From positions 70,515-134,514 of the forward strand of contig CABXWB010000002.1 of the NCBI GenBank assembly GCA_902515745.1: DNA of 64,000 nucleotides. The letters run 5' to 3'. Positions 35,987 to 45,299 of this stretch are shown here, piece after piece. Both the position numbers and the translations under genes were made by a program. Position 1 is the first letter of the stretch; every line of letters begins with the position of its first letter. The notes beneath the pieces are model-generated. The model had not been told where the DNA came from and did no database searches. It saw only the letters and a program-made list of their open reading frames with translations. Source of the DNA: an uncultured Alphaproteobacteria bacterium (GTDB taxonomy: Bacteria > Pseudomonadota > Alphaproteobacteria > HIMB59 > GCA-002718135).

Positions 35987-37489
35987 ATGTTTAACATAAT
36001 CAAATTAAATGAAAAAGATAATATTGGAATTGCTCCAATGAATATTCCTCAGAATATTAATATAAATTATGGAATTAGATCAATTGATAATATTCCCTAT
36101 GGTCATAAAATTTCTTTAAAAAAAATTAAAAGTGGTGATTTTGTTTTTAAGTATGGTCAGATAATTGGAATATCTAATAAAAATATAGAACCTGGTGAAC
36201 ATGTGCATTCCCATAATATGGAATATAGTGATTTCAAAAGAGAATATACTCGTAATAATTTTAAAAATGAAATCATAAAAAATGAAAATATAGAATACTT
36301 TAAGGGTTTCAAAAGAAATAATGGGTCATCAGGTACTAGGAATTATATAGGTTTAATAAGCACAGTTAATTGTTCTGCAACAGTTGTTAAAAAAATATCT
36401 GAAAAAATAAATAATTATTTAAAAGATAATAATTTTGATAATGTTGATGGTGCGGTATGTTTAAAACATTCATCAGGCTGTGGGATGAATACTTCTGGAT
36501 ACGCCATGAATGTATTTAATAGAACTATTGAAGGTTTTAAAATTCATCCAAATTTTGGAAAAGTTTTTGTTATCGGACTAGGATGCGAATGTGCCCAAAT
36601 AAGTTTGTATAATAATGATCAGGAAAAAAGAAATATTGAATATTTAAATATTCAAGATGAAGGTGGAACAAATGAAATAATAACAAAAGTAACTTCAAAA
36701 ATTATTAATCAACTAAATGAAATTAATAGTATTACTAGGACAAATATTCCTGTTTCAGAACTAACAGTTGCTTTGCAATGTGGTGGTTCAGATTCGTATT
36801 CTGGGATAACTGCAAATCCTGCACTAGGCTTTGCTTCAGATATGATTATTGATCATGGTGGAACAACATTACTATCAGAGACTCCAGAAATATATGGAGC
36901 AGAACATTTATTATTTGAAAAATCATCAAACGAAAAAAATATAGAAAAACTAAACAAACAAATTGAATGGTGGAAAAAATATGTTGCTAGGAACGATAGC
37001 ACATTAGATAATAATCCAAGTCCTGGTAATAAAAAAGGAGGTTTAACTACAATTCTGGAAAAATCATTAGGTGCAGTATCAAAAGCTGGTAATAGAAATA
37101 TGGTTGATGTCCTCGATTATGCTGAACAGGTAAAAACCAAAGGTTTTAACTTTATGAATTCTCCAGGTTATGATCCTGTATCTGTAACTGGTCAAGTTGC
37201 TTCTGGCGCTAATGTTATTTGTTTTACTACTGGTCGAGGTTCGTGCTTTGGATTTAAACCCACTCCAAGTATTAAAATAGCAACAAATACAAATATGTAT
37301 AATAAACTTAGTGAAGATATGGACATCAATGCTGGTACTATTATGGATAACGTTGCAAGCGTTAATGAAGTTGGCAAAGAAATATTTGATAAAATAATTT
37401 CAGTTGCATCAGGTGAAAAATCAAAGAGTGAAATAAATGATTATGGTGATGATGAATTTAATCCTTGGATAATTGGAGCAACGCTATAA
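35987..37489 (+). CDS. Altronate/galactarate dehydratase-like protein (UxaA family)
   Basis: This 500-residue protein has an N-terminal SAF domain (about 1-85, with GHKISLKKIKSGD) and the large UxaA/GarD catalytic domain with SSGTRNYIGLISTVNC, LKHSSGCGMN, LQCGGSDSYSGITANPALG and a C-terminal FTTGRGSCFGFKPTP. These enzymes dehydrate altronate or galactarate with iron or manganese, giving 2-keto-3-deoxy acids. It is divergently placed from the SDR/Gfo/Idh/MocA operon, which could supply its sugar acid. Whether altronate, galactarate or another aldonate is used is not decided. Confidence 0.85.
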   Translation: MFNIIKLNEKDNIGIAPMNIPQNININYGIRSIDNIPYGHKISLKKIKSGDFVFKYGQIIGISNKNIEPGEHVHSHNMEYSDFKREYTRNNFKNEIIKNENIEYFKGFKRNNGSSGTRNYIGLISTVNCSATVVKKISEKINNYLKDNNFDNVDGAVCLKHSSGCGMNTSGYAMNVFNRTIEGFKIHPNFGKVFVIGLGCECAQISLYNNDQEKRNIEYLNIQDEGGTNEIITKVTSKIINQLNEINSITRTNIPVSELTVALQCGGSDSYSGITANPALGFASDMIIDHGGTTLLSETPEIYGAEHLLFEKSSNEKNIEKLNKQIEWWKKYVARNDSTLDNNPSPGNKKGGLTTILEKSLGAVSKAGNRNMVDVLDYAEQVKTKGFNFMNSPGYDPVSVTGQVASGANVICFTTGRGSCFGFKPTPSIKIATNTNMYNKLSEDMDINAGTIMDNVASVNEVGKEIFDKIISVASGEKSKSEINDYGDDEFNPWIIGATL

Positions 37490-37491
37490 AT

Positions 37492-38640
37492 TTATAAATC
37501 ACCTTTAAAGGTGTTAATATATATTTTTAAAAAATCTTCTGCGTTAACTGGTATAGGATTTGTATTTGTTGATGGATCATTAAAAGCCATTAAACTCATT
37601 TTTTCTAAATTTTTGTCATCATCAATTATTTCACTTAAAGTATGTGGAATATTTAAATTAGATCTAAGCTCTAAAATCCAATCCAAAAAATTATTAAATG
37701 TTGCTGATTTTAAATTTATATATCTTGAAATATCAATAATTTTTTCTTCAATTCCTTTTTTATTATATTGTAAAACATATGGCATAAATACTGCATTGGT
37801 TAATCCATGATGTGTATTATAAATTGCACCAACAGGATGACTTAAAGAATGGATAGCACCTAAACCCTTTTGGAAAGCTATTGAGCCCATAGATGAAGAT
37901 GCTAGCATATGCGATCTAGCTTCTAGATTTGATCCATCATTAAAAGCAAGAACGAGATTATTTTTTACTAATCTAATACCCTCTAATGCAATACCTTGCG
38001 AATAAGGATGAAAAATATTCGACAAATATGCTTCTAAGCAATGAGCTAGCGCATCCATTCCTGTAAAGGCTGTTAGATTTGCAGGAAGTGGAATTGTCAA
38101 ATTTGGATCAAGGATAACAATTGATGGAAGCATTTTTGGATGGAAAATTATTTTTTTTTCTTGTGTTTGTTCGTTAGTAAAGACTGACGCTCTTCCAGTT
38201 TCAGAACCTGTTCCAGCTGTAGTAGGTAGAGCAATTATAGGAAAAATTGTATCTGCATTAGCTCTAGTCCACCAGTCACCAATATCTTCAAAATCCCAGA
38301 TTGATCTTTCTTGCTTGGCCATGAATGCAATTGCCTTTCCTGTATCCATACCCGAGCCTCCACCGACGGCTATTACTCCATCATGTTTATTTTCATTAAA
38401 AACTTTAACACCATCTTCAACATTCTTACCTGTAGGATTTGATTTAACATCACTAAAAACAGATGCGTGTTTATCTAAACAATCATTTAACTTATTAATA
38501 ATGTTAGTTTTTAAAATTCCATTATCAGTAACTATTAATGGTTTTTGAATATTTAATTCTTCACAGGCTTTTTGTATTTCTACTATTCTATCAACACCAA
38601 ACCAGATTGTAGTTGGATAATTCCAATTTATATTTTCCAT
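37492..38640 (-). CDS. Iron-containing alcohol dehydrogenase
   Basis: This 382-residue protein has the NAD motif DGVIAVGGGSGMDTGKA and the metal-site residues in FTGMDALAHCLEAYLS and LGAIHSLSHPVGA with HHGLTNAV, the standard Fe-ADH pattern (group III). It oxidises an alcohol to an aldehyde. It lies four bases after an aldehyde dehydrogenase and nine more from a glutamine-synthetase-like gene on the same strand. In that setting I infer oxidation of a gamma-glutamylated amino alcohol to an aldehyde for the next enzyme. Confidence 0.9.
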   Translation of the reverse strand: MENINWNYPTTIWFGVDRIVEIQKACEELNIQKPLIVTDNGILKTNIINKLNDCLDKHASVFSDVKSNPTGKNVEDGVKVFNENKHDGVIAVGGGSGMDTGKAIAFMAKQERSIWDFEDIGDWWTRANADTIFPIIALPTTAGTGSETGRASVFTNEQTQEKKIIFHPKMLPSIVILDPNLTIPLPANLTAFTGMDALAHCLEAYLSNIFHPYSQGIALEGIRLVKNNLVLAFNDGSNLEARSHMLASSSMGSIAFQKGLGAIHSLSHPVGAIYNTHHGLTNAVFMPYVLQYNKKGIEEKIIDISRYINLKSATFNNFLDWILELRSNLNIPHTLSEIIDDDKNLEKMSLMAFNDPSTNTNPIPVNAEDFLKIYINTFKGDL

Positions 38641-38644
38641 AAAT

Positions 38645-40021
38645 TTATATATTTCTTATATGATAACTTTTTGCTCTTGTTAAATGATCAAATCCTAGAA
38701 CAGATAAAGTAACACCAATTCCAGTATCTTTTACGCCAGTCCATGCTAAGCCAGGATCTAAGTAATCACATCTATTCATAAAAAAAGTTCCTGTCTCAAC
38801 ATTTTTTCCAAAATTTTTTGCAAAAGACTTATCATTTGTCCAAATACTTGCTGTTAATCCATATGAACTATCATTCATCAAAGATAAAGCTTCATTTTCA
38901 TTTTCTACTTTCATTATTCCCACTGAAGGACCAAATATTTCTTCCATCATATATTTCATCGAATGATCGACATTGATAAGTGCACTTGGACTTACATAAC
39001 AATTATTACCATCATCTAAATTAAATTTTTTGTTATCTATAATGTTCTTTCCACCTTGACTAATTGCGTTTTTAACTTCAGACCTAATATTATTTGCAGC
39101 GGATTGCTTTACTACTGGACCTAAATTTGTCTCCATCTCTAATGGATTTCCTAAAATATATTTCTCAGTTACATCTTTAAATTTTTCTACAAATGTATTG
39201 TATATTTTTTTATCAACATAAATTCTTTCAATACCACAACAAGATTGACCAGAATTGAAGTATGATCCATCGACTAAATTTTCAACAGCATGATCTAAAT
39301 CACAATCAGCCCTGACATAAGCAGGATCTTTTCCCCCTAACTCTAAACCAGCTCCAATAAATCTGGTACCTATAGATTTTTTTATTTGTTTTCCTCCACT
39401 TACAGAACCTGTAAATAAAACATGATTAATTCTTGAGTCTGAAATTATTCTTGATGTTTGATTATGATCTAAATGTAAATACTGAAAAATATTTTTTGGT
39501 AATGAAGATTGTTTAGCTGCCTCATATAATTCTTCAGCACAAAGTGGAGTTTGAGAAGAATGTTTCAATATAACTGCATTACCTGCAAGTAAACTTGGCA
39601 CAATTGAATTGACAGAAGTGTTGAAAGGGTAATTCCAGGGTGCAATTACAAATATAGTCCCTAATGGTTCTTTTTTTATATAATTATCAAATTCATCATT
39701 TTTAATTGAAACAACTCTTGATAGTGCTCTATCAGCATTATCAATCATATAACGTGCTCTTTCTTCAAAACCTCGCATCTCTCCCGGGCACTGTGCTATG
39801 GGTCTGCCTATTTGCTTACATAAATTACTAGAAATATTCTTATTCTTTAAAAAAATTTCTACAAAATTTAAAACTGATTTTTTTCTTTCTTCTAGAGATA
39901 TATTTTTCCAATACTCTCTTACAGAATAGGAATTGCTGAGAATTGTTTCAATATCTTCTTCTGTTGCATATTCTCTTTTAAGTAAGACGGAGTTGTCTAT
40001 TGGAGTAATAGTCTCAAACAT
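38645..40021 (-). CDS. Aldehyde dehydrogenase linked to a glutamine synthetase-like enzyme
   Basis: This 458-residue ALDH has APWNYPFN, the base Glu227 in GLELGGKDPA and catalytic Cys261 in NSGQSCCGIER, followed by EEIFGPSVGIMKV. It is slightly short and lacks some of the N-terminal region common in the family. The operon order glutamine-synthetase-like gene (40031), this gene, then iron alcohol dehydrogenase suggests it oxidises a gamma-glutamyl aldehyde to the acid, as PuuC or IpuH-type enzymes do. That link is inference from context. Confidence 0.88.
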   Translation of the reverse strand: MFETITPIDNSVLLKREYATEEDIETILSNSYSVREYWKNISLEERKKSVLNFVEIFLKNKNISSNLCKQIGRPIAQCPGEMRGFEERARYMIDNADRALSRVVSIKNDEFDNYIKKEPLGTIFVIAPWNYPFNTSVNSIVPSLLAGNAVILKHSSQTPLCAEELYEAAKQSSLPKNIFQYLHLDHNQTSRIISDSRINHVLFTGSVSGGKQIKKSIGTRFIGAGLELGGKDPAYVRADCDLDHAVENLVDGSYFNSGQSCCGIERIYVDKKIYNTFVEKFKDVTEKYILGNPLEMETNLGPVVKQSAANNIRSEVKNAISQGGKNIIDNKKFNLDDGNNCYVSPSALINVDHSMKYMMEEIFGPSVGIMKVENENEALSLMNDSSYGLTASIWTNDKSFAKNFGKNVETGTFFMNRCDYLDPGLAWTGVKDTGIGVTLSVLGFDHLTRAKSYHIRNI

Positions 40022-40030
40022 CTAGTATAA

Positions 40031-41389
40031 TTAGCCTCGTTCGAAGTATCTTCGTAATTGCCAATCATTAACTGAACCATCATAATCTTTTTGTTCCCAT
40101 TTAGCAGCATGGATATAATGATCTAGTACATCTTGTGGAAATATCTCTTTTAAAAATTTAGATTTTTCAGCAAGTTGAATTGCTTCGTTAAGTGTTTTAG
40201 GAACCTCATTTACTTTTTTCTCATAAATATTCCCAGAATACGGCTTGTCTAATTTAAGTTTATTTTTAATACCATATAATCCAGCACCAACTAGAGCAGC
40301 AAAAGAAAGATAAGGATTAACATCTGCTCCTGGGACTCGACATTCAATTCTTATGGATGATCCATGACCAGCTAATCTAAACCCAGCAGTACGATTATCA
40401 ATTCCCCAGACAGATTTTGTAGGAGCAAATGACCCATCTTGAAATCTTTTATAAGAATTAATATTTGGTGCTAAAAAAATTGATATTTCGGGCAATAATT
40501 TGATTTGTCCAGCGAGATAACTTTTAAAAATATCAGACATTCCATATTTATCTTTAGGGTTATAAAAAATATTTTTCTTTGTTTTCTTATCAAATAAAGA
40601 GTTATGAATATGACATGAACTTCCACAAACTTCTTTTTTATATTTGGCCATAAAGGTTACGGCTTTGTTATGTTTGTAAGCAATTTCTTTTGTCGCATTT
40701 TTAATTAAAATGTGATTGTCAGCCATGTTTAATGCATCTGAAAAAACAACATTGATTTCTTCTTGTCCTGGAGCAGCTTCACCCTTTGAACATTCTACAT
40801 AAATTCCACTATCTAATAGAGAATTTCTTAATTCCTGCATTACATCCTCTTCTTTCGTAGTTTGGAAAATCATATAATCTTCAATATACCAAGAAGACTC
40901 TTTGAGTTTTGTATAATTATGATTATGAATTTCCTCGTAAGTTTGATTGAAAAGAAAAAATTCTAATTCTGAACCAATCATGGATTGAAATCCCATTTTG
41001 TCTGCTTTAGTTAAGACGTCTTTAAGTATTTGTCTTGTTGAATGAATTAGTGGTTTTTTCCCTGAGTGATCTAAACAATCACATATTACTAATGCAGTTT
41101 TATTTAACCATTTAGCAATTTTTATTGTTTTGAGATCTGGGATTACAGTCATATCTCCATATCCAGTTTCCCATGAGGAAGACTTATAACCTGGCACAGT
41201 AAACATATCCATATCTACAGTATAAAGATAATCGCACATATGAGTTTCTTTATGAACATAATCAATGAATGCCTTACCGGTAACTCTTTTGCCATTCAAA
41301 CGTCCTTGCATATCAGATACACAGACTAAGACTGTATCTATTTCGTTATTTTTAATTAACGTTTTTAATTTACTAAAACTTATGCTCAT
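40031..41389 (-). CDS. Glutamine synthetase-like gamma-glutamylamide synthetase (PuuA/GlnT-like)
   Basis: This 452-residue protein has the glutamine synthetase active-site elements: IGSELEFFLF, EAAPGQEEINV, SCHIHNSL with the ammonium-side His, NSYKRFQDGSFAPTK, and RIECRVPGADVNPY. The SCHIHNSL and APGQEE forms are those of the PuuA/IpuC branch, which ligates glutamate to putrescine, ethanolamine or other amines rather than to ammonia. It heads a minus-strand operon with an ALDH and an Fe-ADH, and a polyamine-type binding-protein gene lies upstream. I expect ATP-dependent gamma-glutamylation of an imported amine. Confidence 0.85.
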   Translation of the reverse strand: MSISFSKLKTLIKNNEIDTVLVCVSDMQGRLNGKRVTGKAFIDYVHKETHMCDYLYTVDMDMFTVPGYKSSSWETGYGDMTVIPDLKTIKIAKWLNKTALVICDCLDHSGKKPLIHSTRQILKDVLTKADKMGFQSMIGSELEFFLFNQTYEEIHNHNYTKLKESSWYIEDYMIFQTTKEEDVMQELRNSLLDSGIYVECSKGEAAPGQEEINVVFSDALNMADNHILIKNATKEIAYKHNKAVTFMAKYKKEVCGSSCHIHNSLFDKKTKKNIFYNPKDKYGMSDIFKSYLAGQIKLLPEISIFLAPNINSYKRFQDGSFAPTKSVWGIDNRTAGFRLAGHGSSIRIECRVPGADVNPYLSFAALVGAGLYGIKNKLKLDKPYSGNIYEKKVNEVPKTLNEAIQLAEKSKFLKEIFPQDVLDHYIHAAKWEQKDYDGSVNDWQLRRYFERG

Positions 41390-41489
41390 CTTAAATTAAT
41401 CTTTAAATATCCATACCAAATAAACTAAATTAATCAGCAATTATATCGATAATCTATAAATAAGATTAATTATTTAACAATAAAATTTG

Positions 41490-42623
41490 TTATTTATAAA
41501 TTTCTTTTTTCCATTTTTTATTAATATTAAAGAAATTCTGTTCCCAATATTTGTGATTTATAAATAATTGAAACTTATAATTACTTTTATTTATAGGGAA
41601 AAATTCGTAAACTTTACTTTTTTCTGAATTTAAAGATTTAAAGTGTTCATCAAAGTATATAATATTTGATTTCTTCCAAGAACTATAAGGTATTTGTTTT
41701 AAAAAATTTAATTCAATTTCAGGAGAAGAAATAAATTTTAAAAATTCTAATGCTTCGTCAATTTTTTGTGAATTATTATTTATTGCATAAAATTCATAAT
41801 CTATTATTTGATTATTCCAAACTTGTTGTAAATTATAACTATTACTAATTTTATTTTCATAAAATCTATTGCTCCAACCTGTCGACATTACAACTTTGCC
41901 CGATTTTAAAAGTTCTGAAGGCTCATTTCCACTTTTCCAAAAAACACATCCTCCCTTTGGATGATTACATAAATCAGTAATTTTTTTGAATGCTCTATTA
42001 ATAGCACCGGTTTGATTTTGTAAAACTTGATAAACACCTTTTTCATTAATTCCGTCTGCCATTAAAGCAAATTCAATGTTTGTTTTTGGTAAATAATAAA
42101 GTCCTCTTTTTCCTGGAAATTTTTCAACATCAAAAAAATCTTCAGCAGAGCTAGGTTTAGAATTTATAAAACTTGGTGAATCAAATGCAAAGTTCCATGA
42201 AAATAATATGTTTCCAACTAAACAATCGCTCAAAACTGGAGCGAGATAATCTTTATTTAAAGGTACAAAGTTAGATTTTGATTTTAAATCCTTGTTTAAA
42301 TCAAATTTATATAAATCTCCATTTTCACAATTAGTTTCTATTTCATTAAGAGAAAATCTGTTTCCTATTAATAAATCTAGAATATCTATAGATAAATTTT
42401 TAGTATCTTTTTTTATTATATCTTGAATTTTTAATCTTGGATTATCTGACCAGCTGATCCAATTAATTTCAGTTCCACCTTGTTGTGTAAATGAATTTCC
42501 GAAAGTAGATTTTTGAACACTTTGATATTTTCCACCCCAAGACATAACGGTGACTTCACTTCTCAAATTAAATGAATAAAAAATTATAAATAAAGAAGAA
42601 ATAAATATTACAATTTTATACAT
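41490..42623 (-). CDS. Polyamine-type periplasmic binding protein, orphan paralog
   Basis: This 377-residue secreted protein starts with a signal peptide (MYKIVIFISSLFIIFYSFNL, cleavage near 22). It is clearly paralogous to the PotD/PotF-like protein at 47456-48565: both have VMSWGG/VVSWGG, a GKRGLYY/GKRSIYT motif, LQNQTGA/LENQTGA, VVMSTGW and a similar C terminus. It has no permease or ATPase of its own nearby and is far richer in Lys, Asn and Ile. It may share the PotABC machinery at 45299-49779 with altered specificity, or serve the glutamine-synthetase-like operon directly downstream (100-base gap). Confidence 0.82.
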   Translation of the reverse strand: MYKIVIFISSLFIIFYSFNLRSEVTVMSWGGKYQSVQKSTFGNSFTQQGGTEINWISWSDNPRLKIQDIIKKDTKNLSIDILDLLIGNRFSLNEIETNCENGDLYKFDLNKDLKSKSNFVPLNKDYLAPVLSDCLVGNILFSWNFAFDSPSFINSKPSSAEDFFDVEKFPGKRGLYYLPKTNIEFALMADGINEKGVYQVLQNQTGAINRAFKKITDLCNHPKGGCVFWKSGNEPSELLKSGKVVMSTGWSNRFYENKISNSYNLQQVWNNQIIDYEFYAINNNSQKIDEALEFLKFISSPEIELNFLKQIPYSSWKKSNIIYFDEHFKSLNSEKSKVYEFFPINKSNYKFQLFINHKYWEQNFFNINKKWKKEIYK

Positions 42624-42665
42624 AGTTTAGTAAATTATCTTATACATCTAATTAATTTAAATTGT

Positions 42666-43424
42666 ATGAAATTTAATATAATTTTACTATTTATTATAAT
42701 TGTTATTTCCAATTATTCTATTGCTGATAATATTTTTGAACCAAATCAATTACCTAATATTGAAATAATTGAAAATAAAAATATTGAAATTAATCAGAAA
42801 TATAAAAATAAATTATCTATACTTCAAAAAAATAGATTTTTTGTAATGTATAGTTATCAAAGTTTATTACAAAATAATATCAAATGTCAAAGTATTGAAA
42901 TAAATGAGTACATTGAAAATTTCAAAATATTAATAAAAGAATTAGATAGATATAAATTAGAATTTTTTAAACAAATTGATTTAAACTATTTAGTGCTATG
43001 CAGTAATCTAAAGCTGGAAAATTATTATACTGCCGGAATTCCAAATAATAAAGTATCAACACTAATTTTTGATATTGCTCTTGATAAGAACATGATTGCT
43101 CGTTCTATTCATCATGAAATATTTCATATGATTAAACAAAATAAAAAAAATGAAAAAATTGATAATTTATATGCGAATATAAATACTAAAGGATTCAATT
43201 ATGAAGATTGTTCTGTTTGTTCAAATAATTTAGATATTACATTTACGAATCAACTAAATGGATTTGTTAGTTCCTATGCTAGTAATACTTTAGAAGAAGA
43301 TCAAGCTGAATTATATGCTGCAATTATGACAATAGATAATTTTGATAATTTTTATATTAACGATGACAGGATAATTAAAAAGAAAAAATTAATTGAAAAT
43401 TATTATCTTAAATTTTTAAAATGA
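42666..43424 (+). CDS. Secreted putative zinc metallopeptidase (gluzincin-like)
   Basis: I know of no named family for this 252-residue protein. It has a signal peptide (about 1-20) and a zinc-site motif HEIFH (His150, Glu151, His154) followed at about 57 residues by SSYASNTLEEDQAELYA, where Glu211 or Glu212 would be the third ligand. The same spacing and the phrase serine-x-Tyr-Ala ... Glu-Asp-x-Ala-Glu occur in a group of putative bacterial zinc metallopeptidases. A Cys pair, DCSVC, lies between them. Its stop overlaps the next gene, a membrane-anchored cyclophilin, by four bases, which suggests both work in the cell envelope. Confidence 0.65.
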   Translation: MKFNIILLFIIIVISNYSIADNIFEPNQLPNIEIIENKNIEINQKYKNKLSILQKNRFFVMYSYQSLLQNNIKCQSIEINEYIENFKILIKELDRYKLEFFKQIDLNYLVLCSNLKLENYYTAGIPNNKVSTLIFDIALDKNMIARSIHHEIFHMIKQNKKNEKIDNLYANINTKGFNYEDCSVCSNNLDITFTNQLNGFVSSYASNTLEEDQAELYAAIMTIDNFDNFYINDDRIIKKKKLIENYYLKFLK

Positions 43425-44059
43425 GTAAAAAAAAATACTTACCAAATTTATCTGAGATTATTTTGTATACTTTTTTTTTATTATTTCTTGGACTATGCCT
43501 AATATTTTATTTTAATATTAGTAATAAATGTAGGAATACAAAAGATTTTGATTTTAGTTCAATAAATAAAAATAAGACCTACGCTGTATTAATGATAGAT
43601 TGTGGTGAAATTGTAATTGAAATAAATAATAATGTTTCTCCTAATAATTCTAAACGTTTTTTAAAATTAATTACAAATAAAGAATACGTAGATAGCTATT
43701 TTTATAAAGTTAAAGAAAATAAATTAGTTGAAGCAGGTGATTTAAAATATGGGAAAATTGAAAATTTAGATTATTTAAAAATTGGAACAGGAGGATCTGA
43801 GTATAATAATCTAAATTCAGAATTAAGTGAAAACTTTGATTTCACAAAAGGATCTGTGGGTATGGTAAGAAGAGGTAAATTTGATACCGAGAACTCACAA
43901 TTTTTTATTTTAATAGAAAATCAAAAATCATTTAATTTGCAATATACTCCTATTGGAAAAGTAATAAGTGATTTAGAAATTATAAAAACTATTAAAAGCG
44001 GTGACACAACGTTTGTTCTAAGACCAGATAAAATATTAGATAGCTATCGAATTAATTAA
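43421..44059 (+). CDS. Membrane-anchored cyclophilin-type peptidyl-prolyl isomerase
   Basis: This 212-residue protein has one N-terminal membrane segment (about 10-32) and a short cyclophilin domain. Segments that fit are MIDCGEIVIEINNNVSPNNSKRF, GTGGSEYNNLNSEL, GSVGMVRRGKFDTENSQFFI and YTPIGKVISDLEII. The active site is not canonical: the residues after SQFFI are well kept, but the first strand catalytic Arg/Phe pattern is weak. It would help fold proteins on the outer face of the inner membrane. It is translationally coupled to the metallopeptidase-like gene before it and ends with an eight-base overlap with the convergent DadA-like gene. Confidence 0.78.
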   Translation: MSKKKYLPNLSEIILYTFFLLFLGLCLIFYFNISNKCRNTKDFDFSSINKNKTYAVLMIDCGEIVIEINNNVSPNNSKRFLKLITNKEYVDSYFYKVKENKLVEAGDLKYGKIENLDYLKIGTGGSEYNNLNSELSENFDFTKGSVGMVRRGKFDTENSQFFILIENQKSFNLQYTPIGKVISDLEIIKTIKSGDTTFVLRPDKILDSYRIN

Positions 44060-45299
44060 AACGATTTGGGCTTAAAGTTTCAAAATCTTTATTTTTTTTA
44101 TCTTCAATTATGTTCAAAATAATTTCAGCAGAAATAGTTGCCAGGGTTAATCCTAAATGTTGATGGCCAAAATTGTAGATAATATTTTCATTATTTTTTG
44201 ACTTACCAATTACAGGTAATGAATCTGGTAAAGTTGGTCTATAACCTAACCAAACCTTATTTGGGTCATTATTTATATTGAAATTTGAAATTGTATTTTT
44301 ATGCATCCAATTGGTTCTTTTTGTATTTATACTCTTATCATTAATGCCAATTTCTACTGTTCCAGCAGCTCTTAAACCTTCCTCCATAGGGATATAATAC
44401 ATACCTTGGTTGACTACACTAATAGGTCTTGAAATAATATTTTTGCAATCATTATACATTAGATGATAACCCCTTTCTGTAATCATAGGAAAAGTTTCAC
44501 CTAACATATTTGCTAAGTTGTTAGAAAATGAACCAGTACAAATAATTAATTTATCAAATTTATAGCTATCATTTAAATTATCTTGAATTATAATTTTATT
44601 TTCTTCATTTTTAATTTTGATAATTTTCTTATAAAAAAATTTACCATTATTTTTTAAAAATTCTTCATATATTTTATTTACAAATCTTAGAGGATTGGTA
44701 GTAAATTTAGAACCTTTAAATAATGTTCCTCGATAAAAATTTTTATTTAAATTAGGTTCAATTTCTTTTATTTCTCTTGAAGAAATTTCTGTTAAATCAA
44801 TATTTTTAGATTTTCTCAAATCATTATCTTTCTTATCTCTTAAAAAATCTTTTTCAGTTTCATATAAATACAAAGTTTCATTATTATTAATCAAACTGCC
44901 AAAGTTAATTTCATTGAAAAGGTTATTATTTGCAATAGATGCCTTTTGTAAAATAATTGATAGCTGAGTAATAATATTATTAACTTTTTCTTTGGAACAA
45001 TTTTGTAAAAATTTAATTAACCATGGATAGATTGAAAATAAATTTTTCCATTGTATTGATAAAGGTGAACTATCTGAAAAAAGTAAGAATGGTAATTTCT
45101 TAAAAATATCTTCACTATTTATGGGTATGCAAGCATAATGTGCGAATGTTCCAGCATTTCCCATTGAAGTTTGGGTACCAGGAAGATTATCATCAAAAAG
45201 ACTTACAGAATAATTTTTTTTTTTTAAAGTGTAGGCTGTTAATGTTCCTATTACACCTGATCCAATCACTCCTATTGTTAGGGGCGTATTTTTATTCAT
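44052..45299 (-). CDS. FAD-dependent D-amino-acid dehydrogenase-like oxidoreductase
   Basis: This 415-residue DAO-family protein has the FAD motif IGVIGSGVIGTLTAYTL, a DadA-like SMGNAGTFAHYACIP segment and the C-terminal WLGYRPTLPDSLPVIG and NFGHQHLGLTLA. DadA-type enzymes oxidise amino acids or secondary amines such as opines. It is the last gene of the PotABCD-type importer operon (one-base overlap with the permease), so it should act on the imported amine. A role like PuuB, oxidising a gamma-glutamylated amine, is another possibility. Confidence 0.82.
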   Translation of the reverse strand: MNKNTPLTIGVIGSGVIGTLTAYTLKKKNYSVSLFDDNLPGTQTSMGNAGTFAHYACIPINSEDIFKKLPFLLFSDSSPLSIQWKNLFSIYPWLIKFLQNCSKEKVNNIITQLSIILQKASIANNNLFNEINFGSLINNNETLYLYETEKDFLRDKKDNDLRKSKNIDLTEISSREIKEIEPNLNKNFYRGTLFKGSKFTTNPLRFVNKIYEEFLKNNGKFFYKKIIKIKNEENKIIIQDNLNDSYKFDKLIICTGSFSNNLANMLGETFPMITERGYHLMYNDCKNIISRPISVVNQGMYYIPMEEGLRAAGTVEIGINDKSINTKRTNWMHKNTISNFNINNDPNKVWLGYRPTLPDSLPVIGKSKNNENIIYNFGHQHLGLTLATISAEIILNIIEDKKNKDFETLSPNRFN

